64,000 nucleotides of DNA from Pomacea canaliculata (lineage: Eukaryota; Mollusca; Gastropoda; Architaenioglossa; Ampullariidae): assembly GCF_003073045.1 (NCBI RefSeq), contig NC_037593.1, positions 19,814,812-19,878,811 of the forward strand, read 5' to 3'. The notes beneath the pieces are model-generated. The model saw nothing but the letters and a program-made list of their open reading frames with translations, was not told the DNA's origin and did no database searches. Below are positions 12,596 through 24,791 of the stretch, in pieces (the first letter of the stretch is position 1; each line of letters opens with the position of its first letter). Position numbers and translations under genes: made by a program.

Positions 12596-13640
12596 ATAAA
12601 GGACGGCAGCTGTCGTTCTCAAAGACATCTTTGAAGAAGATACAACCAGCTGAGCTCGCGCTCTAGACCAACGGAAAGACTTTGCCATAAAAACAGTGAT
12701 TGGAAGTAAACAGCCTGTGTCCAGCCTGTAATGTTCATGGCAATGGTGGTCAAACCGTCTTTCAAATCTAACCCCAAGGCAAGCTTTCAATGCAGCCGGA
12801 AGACAAGTTGGACATCCTCAATACCAAAACAGAAAAAAGGATTTATGTTTGGTGGACAGTCACGTTCACAGTACTTCTCAACACAATTTTTAACAGCTAA
12901 GCAGATAGGTGGCTTATAGTAACAGGTGTGCTTAATTTTAATGTTTTTTCCTGCCACGTAAGGTTTTCCAGTTACGGGTAATAATATAATTGAAATACGT
13001 AATCCAACTGCCGTTGTACTTTATTTTAGGGAAAGGCCAATGCAATTAATCCAGTAGGCTTGCCATTAACCTTGTTTGTGTCACTGGAAGTCTTTATTCA
13101 AGAACTCAGTAGCCAAGCAAGAGATGAATATGAGCCAGGAAAGATGAATGTTAAACCAATTCCTTTTGTTAACCGAACAATTTATATTAACCACCTTTTC
13201 ACATCAAGCTGATTCACAAGGTTTCCAATATCTAACTCAGAAGTTCCCTAAATTAAGCAATGCAAAAATAAAGGAAGGAGTTTGTAACGGTCCACTAATC
13301 AAGATGTCCTGAAAGATCCCACATTGGAAATGAAGCTGACTAATTTGGAACATGAAGCATGGCTCTCCTTCAAAGCCGTTGTCGATGGATTTCTTGGCAA
13401 AAGAAGTCTGATGATTATAAAGATTTGTTGGCCAATATGCTAGCTGATTACGAGAAAGTAGGAGCTCAAATGTCACTGAAAATGCACTTTCTTCATTCAC
13501 ATATAGATTTCTTTGCCCCTAATTCATGTCGGTGATGAACAAGGTGAACGCTTCCATCAAGCTATTTCAGTCACTGAAGACCATTACAAATTACCATTAC
13601 AGTCCGTATATGATGAGTGACCTTTTCTTGTTCTTACAGA
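12596..13640 (+). pseudogene. Fossil of a mobile-element-type ORF, broken
   Basis: The + strand keeps pieces of an ORF resembling uncharacterised, often repetitive proteins of invertebrate genomes. Recognisable pieces: KFPKLSNAKIKEG with GPLIK (about 13,230-13,305), LEHEAWLSFKAVVDGFLG (about 13,338-13,395), MSLKMHFLHSH (about 13,470-13,502) and GDEQGERFHQAISVTEDHYK (about 13,530-13,590). The order matches the family as I remember it. It is clearly broken, with several interruptions, and probably old. I cannot name the element class with confidence; earlier sequence from 12.6 kb may be part of it. Confidence 0.5.
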
Positions 13641-14083
13641 GGGGAAGTAATATTTCTTACAGGAGGAAGTCAAGATCCCACCAACAACAATCAAATAGTA
13701 ATATTAAGGCATGTCCGAACTGTTTATCATCTTAAATAATGGAAATGGTTCGTAACTTGGAAGTGAGACGTGCTAGCTATTATTCAATTTTACCAGTGTA
13801 ATCAGAATGTTTTAATTATACAAAAACACATCAATCACTTTCTCCTATGAAATTGAAAAAATGTGTTGCACAGTGTAATCCGCTGTATTTCGCATGCATG
13901 AGTGTGTACTTCCATAAAAAAAACAAAAAAAAACAAAAACAAAACAAACAAAAAACAGAGCAGCACAGTTAATGAACTATTTGATGCTGATAATAGTACA
14001 CCCAAGAATGAAGTAAAAGAAAGCTATTTCATCCTCTCATTCCCCTTTACTTTCCCTGCGTTTGGCGGGCAGACCCATTCAGG

Positions 14084-14124
<41 letters not shown>

Positions 14125-15027
14125 ACTAAAGGTGATTTATATAGCTCATGAAGGAGCATGCTTTCAGCACTTGAGACAAGAACGAAACATGGACGGCATC
14201 TGAAGGACGGTAGAATAAACAACTGTGCAGACAAGTAATAAAAGACAAACATAGAAGACGCAAAGAGGAATCGGGGAACAATCAACAGCAAGGTTTCGTG
14301 AATCTGCAGATGAAGACGAGCAGGTGCGTCTATTCGTCCAAAGACAGAAAAAGTAAAACACCGGACTAGAAGATGGAAACGATTCACGCTGCCGTGACAC
14401 ACAACTTTGAGTCAAAGTACGCTGGAAAAGTGAAAACACTGTCAGGAATGAATACTGGAATATAATGTAAATATGCGGCCCTATGCTCCTCGAAGAGTAA
14501 CAAGGACTGAACAAGTAAAAATTGTGAATTCGGCAACGTATCCGACACAGCATGTGCTCTCCCTCAAAAACAAAAACAAAACAAAAATAAAACAAACAAA
14601 AGAATCCCGTAACATCAGCGACATATGTAAGGCTACCATGAAAAAAAGCATTTCTTCAGATTCTCGCTTTTAATTACTACTAATTTTTAATTAGTTGCAC
14701 CTAGTACTTTTGACTTTCTTGCCCTTTAAAAGTACTCCTCGTAAAAGATATGCTCACGACAGACATCAAGATTTAGTCAAAAGCTTTGTACACTTCGTTT
14801 CAGCAAACATATTTGACAAAGTTTGTACCCATGCATAATCATCCTTTTTCTCTCTCTCTCTCTCCTTCTAGTCGTTAGTTGTTACACAATTTCAATGCAA
14901 GACAGATGAAAATACTCCATGCCATTACGGTTCACCAGAAGCCTTGACATTTCATCCTCATCCCCAGTTAAATTGCCGTAGGCTCTCGACCTATAGCTTA
15001 TTTTCTTTTCTTTTTTCTGATGCAGGT
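13641..15027. other. Intergenic stretch with simple repeats
   Basis: Holds A-rich tracts (13,917-13,957 and 14,567-14,600), the GTT microsatellite and a CT tract near 14,850. ORFs on both strands here are by-products of simple repeats. No supported gene. Confidence 0.4.
14083..14126. repeat. (GTT)n microsatellite
   Basis: About fourteen GTT units in an unbroken run. The apparent poly-Cys and poly-Thr ORFs across it are artefacts of the repeat. Confidence 0.95.
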
Positions 15028-15373
15028 GTTTTTAGTGATTGGAATTCTGGACAGCTGTCTGGCACTTGGCAGAGAAAGAAGAGATCGCCTTGGAGCATCA
15101 GTCCCCACCAAAGCCTCACCTCCCAGACCCACAGAGCCAGCAGAATGGGCAGCAGAGGGGGGCCCAAGGACGCAGGAGAAATTTGAAAGACCAGTGACCG
15201 AACCTTGTGTTGAACTGGTTCCGATTCGCCGAGACAATCGCCATAGCAACAAAAGGCCTGAGACAAGACCTGACAGAGCGGCGCCATGTCCTTGCTAGAG
15301 GGGTGGCTGAACACCAAGCTGCAATGCTTCGAAGATTCTGAGCACCAGGGTTCCGTTGGACAGAGAACCAGCA
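15028..15373 (+). other. Exon-like segment of unknown nature
   Basis: A good acceptor (pyrimidine tract, then GATGCAG) precedes 15,028, and AAT|GTAAGTG at 15,374 is a good donor. Inside, one frame is open for about 85 codons from VFLVIGILDS with many Arg and Pro; a second frame is open later (GLRQDLTERRHVLARGVAEH). No known domain seen. It could be a lncRNA exon, a decayed coding exon or part of a transposable element. Confidence 0.25.
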
Positions 15374-18300
15374 AAGAATGTAAGTGTGTGACTATTCTCC
15401 AAGTCTTTTGAACTGTACGTGCGCGTGCATGTGTGAACGTGTTACCCTTTCTCTTGCATCGGGATCGCTTTGTGAGAAGTATGCAAAACACTCAAAGCGT
15501 ATTATTAGAAGCGTCAGTATCTGTACTTACACAAATAGCGCCATCTATTATTATTCACAGGTGTTCTTGTAGTACCATTCCCAGACCCACCACCACAACA
15601 ATAGCAAATGACTTTTCTCTAAAAGTAGTAGTTAATTTATCTACCTGCATCTCTCCTGTGGTATATCTCTTTTTTTTTGTGGTGGGGGGTCTGTAGGTGT
15701 TTGACAATAAACATGCTTACAGCAATCTTACAAAACGCCGAAAGTCATGGAGTGTTCATTATGCATTATCTCTCTTGTTCACCCTCCCGAATGTGATAGA
15801 CAAAAAGCTCACTGGGAATTTTCCGTCCGTGGAGTCCCAGCTGCTTCATTACTGAGCTTCAGAAGAAAATATCAGTTGCTGGTCTGTGCGCATGCTTGCA
15901 TATAAATTGTCTCAATTATGTGCGTGTATTCTCAAATGCCTATTGATATACATCAGTCATTTCTCAGCATCGGACGACAGATTATTAATGTGTGTCTAGA
16001 AGGTTGTACTGAGATTTGAAGTCTCTACATGCAATATCTTCTTTTTTTTAATTTCGTTTACACCACTTTCTGTGCATAGAGATATTTGTAGGAGGAATCT
16101 CTAAAACGGAATTAGGTATTCACTGAGATTTTCATAATGAGAGAAAATTAAAAAAAAACAATAAATAATAATTTGTTGAGCGCATTTTCCCTTGTGGAGG
16201 TGAGTTTAATGCTCTGTACACGAAAGACTAAACGAACCGACAGTCAACCGTAAAGAAACACAAGCGTCATCAAACGGGTGACACAAGGCAAATATGAACG
16301 AAGTAACAATGCTCCATCCTTTAACTAACTGTCTAATGACAAAATTTGCACCCTACTGTTGAACCCCACCTTGAAAACTTCTCTATGTAAAATCTGACCC
16401 ACCTGAACAAACCTACATGAACACGCATGCTCTCTCTCTCTCTCTCTGTGATTACTGTGAGCTTCATTATAACTGGTAGCATACTAAAACGACAAATTCA
16501 CATTTTTATTTACGAGGGTAACAACAAGCAAAAGTTATGCTTTTGCATCTAGCCTTCGGACTAAGTAGTAGAAATAAAAACATAACATAAACGAATTAGC
16601 TACTTACAGGTAATTTAGACTCAAATAACAAGGCAAAAAATATTTTTTTTATTTTTCAGACTTTACCAGAAGTATTCTCCACAACACACTATATATGACT
16701 ATCTAAATATGCCATCAACTCACAAGCGTTCATATCTCGTTTTTAAAAAGTCAGGATTTCACCAATATTCAATTTCCTGTCGATAGATGTCATTCTGCCA
16801 TCCAGTGCAGAACTTTGCTCAAAGCCGCACACAACAGGCCGAAGTAGCAAGCTGCGTCTATCCAGGCGCCACATAGCCACTAATTGTTGACAACAGATGA
16901 TGATGATGATAATGATGCTGATGATAATGATGATGATGAAGAATAATTTTACTCTCGTTCTCTTTTTTGAAAACGCTGAAAATGGTGGGGGGAGAGCCAA
17001 GCTAGGAAAGTAAGGGAGATAAAAAGACTGGTCTATATTGGCTTTATCTGACAGTAGTTACTTCCCTTGGTCTACAGAAGACTCCGGGTGTCTCAGCTGT
17101 ACTCTGTGTGTGTGTGTCGGTCAACTCTAGCGCAGGAGACCAGCAACTCGATCGTGATCTTAACCAAAAGGGACGATTTGACAACTACCCAAACACAAAT
17201 CGACCACCGCCAAAAACCTATTCGACCACAACCTGGATACAATTCGACAACAAAAGAGAGAGGTTGCCAACCTCACCCTCGCCCCCCACCCGCGCGCGCG
17301 CGCACACACACGGTCACACAGTATGGGCGCTATAATTTGCCACAACAAAGACACTATTTTTAACTGAAGCTGTCGGCCAAGCTGGCAACCCAGGCAATGT
17401 TTGGGCAAACCATGTCTCGAAGGCAGTTCTCCACTCTCTTGGTTTCTTTGATTTTTTTTTAATTTTTTTTTTACAGTCGCTAGCACGTTCCCTTTTTTCC
17501 AAGAGCAATTAAATCATAGAGAAACCCACATAATCAAAAACAGCCTGGCTGCCCATCTCGTTGGGAAATCCGGCTTCGCGCATGTTCAATGTGGTAACGA
17601 GCTCTTACAAAGTGTTTACTCTCACGTGTGTGACTGTGTGCGTGCGTGCGAGATTGGAAAGCGAATGGCATGTGTCCGTTATGAAGAGGAAGCGAAAGAA
17701 TGAATCGATCAAATAATTGACCGAACAAAGAGGGAAGAAAAACAAAGTAATGATATATATATATATACACACACACACCTATATTTTACCATTCTATGTA
17801 CACTCTACCACTGACGTCATCATTAGCAGCAGCAGCAAGTGACATGATTTTGTTGATCCTACATTTGAAGCGACCTGATCGAGTGATTTAGAGATGGAAA
17901 TAGACGTTTTTTAACTTCACATATCAGTAAAAATATCGTTAAATTAGGAACACGAAAATCACAGACATCATTCCAGGATAGGAACTATTTTATTATTTAT
18001 GTAAAATAATAGCTCTTGCGTATTCATTTTAAAGACGTGCGCTGTCGTATGGTGAAGACATTTTTGTTGGTCTTCCATTTATAACATCAGTGCGTAAAAT
18101 CCGCCTCTGAAGCATCGATTACCGCAGCCTCTGACGCAACCCGGAAAACGAGGGTTTAGAAGGTGATCGATGACAGGCGGCCACTCCCTTGACTACAAAC
18201 ATCGTCACTACTCGGCTAAAAATGGCGCCAGGCATGATACAGAGAGAGAAGCTCAATACCTAGTGTAGTCTTACCCTTTTCTTCCACATCTTTATCAAAA

Positions 18301-20001
18301 GCAGTTTTGTATTTCATGCAAGCAGGCGACATCTTTGCGCATATATTTGCTTGGGGGTGTATAACTGTGTGACTTATAATTATTATGCGGGTGCTAATTC
18401 CGTGGAAAGAGGGCTACCCGTGCTTTATAGCGACTATTGAGTGTGTGTGTGTGTGTGAGGTGTGCGAACACGTGGAAAGCAGGTGACGTGATGACAACTA
18501 CTGACATCGTTTGGCCACAGGTTAAACATCTGGCCTTTCCTTTGTCAGCAATGATCACTTAAGAATTAATTTTATTTCAGAGGATAGCAGATCCACATCC
18601 ACGTCTTCCAAGTTTAATTTAACACTTGTACCTCGCAGCACCACAACAAACACAGGTTCCACTCTCTGCGCTCACCAAACGATAAGAAAGGACACGTGGA
18701 ATAACCTCCCCCCACCCCCGAAAAAAAAATAAAATCAAACAAACCACTAGCTAACAATGAAATTACAAAAACATGACCGCATGGTTGATAGGGAGCTTAA
18801 CATGTTTCCGGATGAATTACTGAAACGTGTTTAGGTATATTCTGATGTTCTGAATTCTCTGGAGTCGTTAGCGTTAACTCTACGGTGATCACACTTTACA
18901 GCCGGAAAGCAATGAGTCCTCGCATTGTTCTTCCCTCTACATCTTTGTTTTACATCTTTGTTACTATTTTGTGATCTTGCTCAGCGCAGTGAGTCCGCCT
19001 TTGGCTGAGATATTGCGCTTTAATAATTCCCACATGATGATGATGATTATTATTATTGACATATGTAACATTTGAAGTCTTCACTTGCCGCGTACCCAAG
19101 AAGTCAGTCTGTCGCTACTTCAGACATCCCCTCCATGGTCTTCTGCAGACACATGTGTCACATGTCACTCGCTTGTGATTGTTTTTAGGTTAGTGGGTCA
19201 GTGTGCCAAGCTTGATCTAAATAGTGCAAAGAGCGATACCAATGTTACCCCAAGAAATGTACACCGTCGGCTGAGGACTTTTCAGGCTTCATCGATGCCA
19301 GCACTTTCTGGTTTTCTGGAGCTGCAATACTTAGTGGTTTCTGGTGTTTGTTCGAGCTCAGACTGGAGTTACCAGACGACGTTCTAGTGACGATTCAACA
19401 GCCCGACCTCCTCGCCGTCTGGCCCTTCTCCTCACATTGAATCCCCCGTTAAAATATTATTTATATATTATTATATCAAATATTACTAGTACGAAGTCAC
19501 ATACTTTATAAGAAAATACACTTTTTTCTTTCATCTATTCTTTGTACTTATGAGAGTTTCCACAGCTGTAACGTTTAGTAGGTATTTTTGTCAGTAGTGT
19601 CGATCACGATGGCATCCCAACCTTGTCATTGCCGATATTTCAAGACAGTCTCAACTAAATTAAGTCATCCGATTTTAAAACAGAGGTTCAGTCGTGATGG
19701 ATTTAATGGAGTTAAATGAAAATATAGTAATAATAAGCAGATAAACTTTGAAAATACGGCAAATCAACAAAGTCAGGAAAATGTTATAAAGACGTGACTC
19801 TTGACAAGCTACTTACAAAGTAGACACAACTTTCATTGTGCGTGTTGTTTGCCTGCATCAAGAAACAAACTTCCCGAAATCAAAGAGGTGTAGAGTGAGT
19901 GGTATGGCCCAACTTCTCGTTAAATGGATCTTTTTGTGATCAGTCGTGCTTATTATTCCGGTAGACATTCTCTCATACTTTGATTCAATATTTGGTTTCA
20001 G
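15374..20001. other. Intergenic stretch, mostly simple sequence
   Basis: AT-rich, with CT, GT/CA and GATGAT microsatellites (16,434; 16,898-16,940; 17,764; 18,440) and a CRE palindrome TGACGTCA at 17,812-17,819. A short open stretch at about 19,274-19,438, + (FIDASTFWFSGAAILSGFW), follows TTTTCAG but could not be tied to any family. No supported gene. Confidence 0.35.
18970..19058 (+). repeat. Retroposon 3'-tail-like sequence
   Basis: CAGCGCAGTGAGTCCGCC and GAGATATTGCGCTTTAATAA followed by ATGATGATTATTATTATT resemble the widespread tail pattern (GCGCTTTGAG..., GGAAA-GCGCTATATAA, then ATT repeats) seen at the 3' end of many SINE and LINE families. Related tails lie near 40,022, 40,700 and 51,376. 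Confidence 0.35.
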
Positions 20002-21541
20002 GTTTTCCCAATTGCGAGCTCCCATATGAGCTATCCCCCAGCATCAACGACATTCTAGATGTCAAAACAGCTGCAAAACTAATTCGAGCTGACAATGCCT
20101 TTAAGAACGTATACACCGACTATGCAGCCAAAAGCAGTGACCTCCTCGGAACCCCAAACAAAAAGATCCCACGTGACCAGCGGAACCTCTCTTCCCGACG
20201 AATGTCGGGAGTCGGTGAAGACGATACTCGGCAGCATCAGGTCGACGACAGTCGTATGCTCGGCAGCAACTCCAGACATAGTGTGTCCTCCTGGATACGG
20301 GGGCTTCTGACAGCAAATGTCTCGACTCACCAGCGGCGCCTAAACTTCTGTCAGGGTTGACGTGGGTCCACTCGACTGACTCTTGCCCTTGTACACACCA
20401 CCGGACATGGTCCCATGGGTGTGGTACAGTCCAGTCCAATGAAGACCCAATTTCAGCGTTTAAAAGAAAAGGTGACGGCAGGCAGATTGGCTCAAGAGAC
20501 GTTGCTGACGATTCTCAACAATTCCTTGATCTCTTTCCTACGGACACTACTTTCCCAATGGAAGTCAGCATGCCGTCTCTGTCCAGAACAGATGGTTTGT
20601 GTAGTCGGGACACTAACCCGCCAATGCACTTTTCCAGGGCAGGTCATCATCTTCAGCGCGGAATGCACTATCCGCCTTCCCAACACTACCCGAACTGACC
20701 TCCACATCCGCATCGCCTACGCCAACCTTGATTCCTACACCCGGTGTCAGAGCCATACCTTTGTCTCATTCCTCCACCTTCCCAACATCCTCCACGATTT
20801 TCAGTCAGCCCCCTGGGTTTTGTTTCTTGCCCAGCGCCAACCCTAAATCTCTTAAAAGGACGTTCAGGTCTGATGGCCTGGACAGTTTGTCTACGACGTC
20901 TGACAGCGTCGACGTCCGGTCTAGCTCGCCAATCTCTTCGCCATCCTGCATTCGAGACCCGCAGAGGTCCTCGCGCCCACAGGCAGGAAAAATAGCGGTC
21001 CACAGCAGAACATCAGCGGTTGAGGCGAAAGTCATCGATGTTCAGAAGAGAACCAGGTCACCACAGACTCCTCTTTCTCGTCCTCATCAACAACAGCACG
21101 CTCTGAAGATTCTGCCTCCCTGCAGCGGTCCTTCAAGAGGCAGCCCACAGCAACTCTCGGATTTTCACCCAACGAACTGGCATCGCGGCCTCAAGAACGA
21201 CAGCTGCATCTGGTCTCTGCGTCATCCCAACACCCTTTTATCGGCCTCTAGACTGCCGTTCCCCTCGCACAGCCAGCTACACCGGGATCGACGAAAGCAT
21301 CATCGCATTCAGAGACGAAGACTTTGGCCATATCCAGACCACCAACAGATGACAATGTCACCGCGTGGCCAGCTTCATCGCCGGCATGACGATGAGGACG
21401 GTGGCTGGTCGACGTATGTTTGCCGCCGAGGCTGTCGATCTGGTTCTTCGTGTCCATCATCGGCCGGTTCGTCAAGAATGTCTTCGTCGCCCCCATCATC
21501 TTCAATGAACAACGATGGGGAGAGTTCGGTGAATGATGAGG
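20002..21541 (+). CDS. Unassigned exon-like coding block
   Basis: A clear acceptor (TTTGGTTTCAG) precedes 20,002, and G|GTAAGT follows 21,541. Protein-like sequence is present but in three frames in turn. First, from 20,002: GFPNCELPYELSPSINDILD, continuing with KTAAKLIRADNAFKNVYTDY. Next, about 20,405-20,695: DPISAFKRKGDGRQIG, then QQFLDLFPTDTTFPMEVSMP. Last, about 20,630-21,541: ALSAFPTLPELTSTSASPTP, then RTFRSDGLDSLSTTSDSVDV and further Ser/Pro-rich sequence. Composition suggests a largely disordered C-terminal region. Frame changes may be sequence errors like those in USH2A, hidden introns, or pseudogene decay. I recognise no family, and no upstream exons could be linked. Confidence 0.3.
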
Positions 21542-21679
21542 GTAAGTTACTTGCTTTGACATTACTTGTTCTGTTGTACAGAGCTCGTGATGCAGGCGGT
21601 CTCTGGGTTACCACCGAGTCATGTACCTGGCCGTCTGAAGTAACCTCTTACGATTTGTCTGTAATATCAGTCCGTTATC

Positions 21680-21703
21680 TTTAATAATATAATAATAATA
21701 ATA

Positions 21704-21771
<68 letters not shown>
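21680..21771. repeat. (AAT)n microsatellite
   Basis: Nearly perfect AAT array of about 30 units; produces a poly-Ile ORF on the minus strand that is not real. Confidence 0.97.
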
Positions 21772-21962
21772 AAATACATAACAAACTAGTTCCAGTGTTC
21801 ACTAGTCACTACTACTGTAACGTTTTTTTATTACTCGGATTTCTAAATCAACAGGCTTTCTGGAAGTTCGATCGTAAATATGGATGTCCGTAACTCGGAC
21901 GTTTCTTAGCCGGGGCTGCCTGTATCAACAGAATTCGTCTCATGCAGTTGCCAACATCAGTA

Positions 21963-21965
<3 letters not shown>

Positions 21966-21994
<29 letters not shown>
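21966..21994. repeat. (GT)n microsatellite
   Basis: Uninterrupted GT run of about 14 units, followed by a short CG alternation. Confidence 0.95.
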
Positions 21995-21997
<3 letters not shown>

Positions 21998-22485
21998 CGC
22001 GCGTTAACGTTAACATAGAGTGATAATAAGGAGTAGAAGCCACAGTACAAAATTCCCCCTTTCATTCCAATGGTCAGCGACCTATGTAAACAGCAGTCAC
22101 CCGTGAAGTAGAAAGTACAGACTAAAATATCTCCCTCGTCAAATAATTGTTGTAATATTTTCATAGTCAACAACGATTTTCAGCTTTTGATATTGTGTGT
22201 GCCTGGTTGGTATGGTTACGGATGATAATCTCCATGAATAATTTATGTTGGACATTTGAGCACGTGCTGTCGATTTTTCAAAGAACCGGCACGTGCAGCG
22301 TGATGATGACTTCAAGTGCGAGGGCGGGCGGCACAGCCAGCAAGAGGAAGCGGAGGAATGGGTAGTGGTGGTTCGATTGTCCTGTTTGGAGCTGTGCAGG
22401 CCTATTTTAGTCTTCTACTCGATTATCGTTATTTTTGTGTCAACACAATGTCTGATGACAAAAACCCAGATCTTGACCCCCCTTC

Positions 22486-22551
22486 CCACCACCACCATTA
22501 TCACTACCACCATCACCACCACCACCACCACCACCACCACCACCACACACA
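22486..22551. repeat. (CCA)n microsatellite
   Basis: CCA/CAC array with a few ATT and ACT interruptions at its left side. Gives artefactual poly-His, poly-Thr and poly-Trp ORFs. Confidence 0.95.
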
Positions 22552-23700
22552 ATAGCGTATTTTAAGCGTGCTTGAGTGACAGAAGGGAATCAGACTTTTG
22601 CTCTTACCGTGCGAACGAAAAAATAAAATGTTGACGCAACTAGGATGAGAGGGAAGGCTGAGCGCAGAGAAGGAAGCCAAAGACAGAAGTGCGTAGGAAG
22701 CAGGGTGCAGATCAATGACACTGTTCACGTGCCTGTCACTTGTCTGGCTTCATTGTGCAAGGCACGTGGGGGTGGTTTTCAAGTTCACGGCGAGACAAGT
22801 GGGGCAAACACGTGAGCCTTCGCCGTTTAGGTTGTTTGCGTGAACCAGAGTTTTGCTGACCACCCTCGCGACAGATGGTCTTCGGGTCAGCTTCCTTGGT
22901 CCTTCAGGACGTCCGTCTGTCTCAGTCCTGCTGCATCTGCTGAAAAAAACAATAGTTCAGGCTGGACAAGATTGGCTTTCTGTGACAATTTTATCAGTGA
23001 TATCATCTGATGTCGATAACCTTAGGCAGACGCTGGTCACCAGCTTCTGAAGCTGTCTCCCAAGTTTGTTTACCTCACAAGGAATAACACCGTCTGATGA
23101 CCCAACAGTAGTTGCAGATGTTGTTGTCGTGTGATATCGACACAGATGCAAAGCTCTGTCTGATGAACTGTTTTGCCTCACATTTCGCGGTGTACCCGAT
23201 CACGAATTTGAAGAAAAAAATTGTGCTCTTGGTTAATTGAGGACAGAGGAAGACTGAATGCGTTCTGTGTCTTAGAAAATAGTTCTGGATCTTTTTTGTT
23301 GCCTTGATCTTGCAACTGGATCACAATGACCTGTATCTCTGGTGGTACATTTCTTTTCTCGGACTGCTGGTAAGCGGGACCTCAGCTGAGGCTAAATCAG
23401 CTTTATCATTGTCTTTGGATTTGCACGCTCGTTCATTCAGTCTGTGTAGTCCGGCCAGCGAATAGAAGTCAGTCGTCGCTGGCATCTCGAATATGGTGAC
23501 GGCATACATCTCAATTAAACTCCCGGCTCACCTCTTACAGCAGGATGAAGGCGAGCCAGGCCTGGCCGGGGGGATGGACTTTCTGGTTGTGGGTACCGTC
23601 CGCACAGAGACCATCAGCGGCTTGGCTTTGCTGACCAAAGCTGGAGGCAGCTTTCTGGAGGGAGAGGGAGGTAAGGGTTATGTGCAGTGTCGTTACTGCA

Positions 23701-23772
23701 ACACACACAATGCACACACACATGCACACACATATGCACACACACATGCACACACACACACACACACACACA
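23701..23772. repeat. CA microsatellite with ATG-interrupted units
   Basis: Repeated CACACA blocks separated by TGCA or ATGCA steps, ending in a pure CA run. The His/Thr-rich ORF through it is not a gene. Confidence 0.93.
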
Positions 23773-24716
23773 ATGATTTGGGACAAAACTTGAAAAAAAC
23801 AGGGCATCGTCTTTGGGAATTAACAATTGAGAAAGCAAAATTAGTTTAGAGAATCCTGCCTCCTGGTGGCGGCTATGCTAGACAGCGTTCTTGTGGTTTG
23901 GTGAGAAGGACACTGACAGACATCTGTAACTAATTGTAACTAATTGTTTATCATAATAGACTGACAGATAGCTGTCATTTGTTTAGCAAGTCATGTCTGC
24001 AGTGACAATGAATCCCAGATTCCTGACGGAGGACGCAAAAGGTGATGTTGGTTTCATCCACCTTGATGTGACTTAAGGTGGACAATGACATTAACTAGTA
24101 CACTTTGATCGCGCCGACGCTGATCCTAATTCTGACGACCATGCAGTTAGAGGATCTTTACAATAGCTGTGAATGTTCAAAGTACTACACACGTTACAGA
24201 AAGGAGTGTTCACATGACATGTGGAGGAAACATGTGATCCTGTAGAGAGTTGACAACACAGCGACCTTTCGGCAGATAAGCAGAATCTGTTTATAGTCTC
24301 ATTGCGTCTTGTTTTTTTTTTAATGGACTATATAATACTGATCATCGACCACAAATAAACAATCCCGAAAATACCTGTATTTCACAATTATTTTGATGTC
24401 AGCCATTTCTGGGGTAACTTTTTCATTAATTTTTAAAACTGATTAATTATGACTTACATAACCTGTCTTTTTTCTGAATAACCTTTGAAAAAAAAAAAAA
24501 AGATTTCAACTAAAACTTGAAGACGCATGTCGAGAGCTCTGTGTGTGCGAGAGAGAGCTTGGATAAAAACAGAAATTGTCACGCGAGTTTATTTTTTGGA
24601 AATGTTTTTAATTGTTCCCAAGGCACGTAGCCAGCAGGCTGTACGCCATAGCGCGCTAGGGGGTTTCCATTCGGAAATGGCTCGGAGTTATTCGGAAGTA
24701 GTTCCGAAGGCAGCAG

Positions 24717-24791
24717 CCAATGGGATGTCGACATGGTTCGGGCTCGTTACCGTGTCACGTGCGGCAGGCAGTAGTAGCGTACAGACACGTG
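24717..24791 (+). promoter_or_regulatory. Probable CIPC promoter: CCAAT box and paired E-boxes
   Basis: A CCAAT at 24,717-24,721 is followed by two perfect CACGTG E-boxes at 24,756-24,761 and 24,786-24,791, 30 bp apart start to start. The region lies about 0.9 kb before the first coding exon of the CIPC homologue, whose exon begins with a splice acceptor, so at least one 5' non-coding exon must lie upstream. CACGTG is the CLOCK:BMAL1 (cycle) binding site. The promoter role is inferred from position and motifs; the first exon was not resolved. Confidence 0.5.

Larger units (their letters stand above)
21772..24600. other. Intergenic stretch upstream of CIPC with microsatellites
   Basis: Contains GT, CCA and CA arrays (listed separately) and unique sequence. 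An open frame at 23,493-23,690, + (ends GGSFLEGEGG just before a GTAAGG) has no recognisable domain and runs into the CA array. Nothing else supportable. Confidence 0.4.

Noticed and set aside
14991-15491. 166-residue minus-strand ORF
   Set aside because: Low-complexity hydrophobic composition and no domain; the opposite strand of the exon-like segment at 15,028 has the better splice signals.
19085-19438. Possible exon encoding FIDASTFWFSGAAILSGFW
   Set aside because: Follows an acceptor-like TTTTCAG, but the hydrophobic stretch is short, in a different frame from the longer ORF, and matches no family I know.
21608-21802. Poly-Ile minus-strand ORF
   Set aside because: Translation of the AAT microsatellite.
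22293-22728. Poly-His, poly-Thr and poly-Trp ORFs
   Set aside because: Produced by the CCA microsatellite on both strands.
23493-23849. 118-residue + strand ORF
   Set aside because: Its second half is the CA microsatellite; the first half has no recognisable motif.
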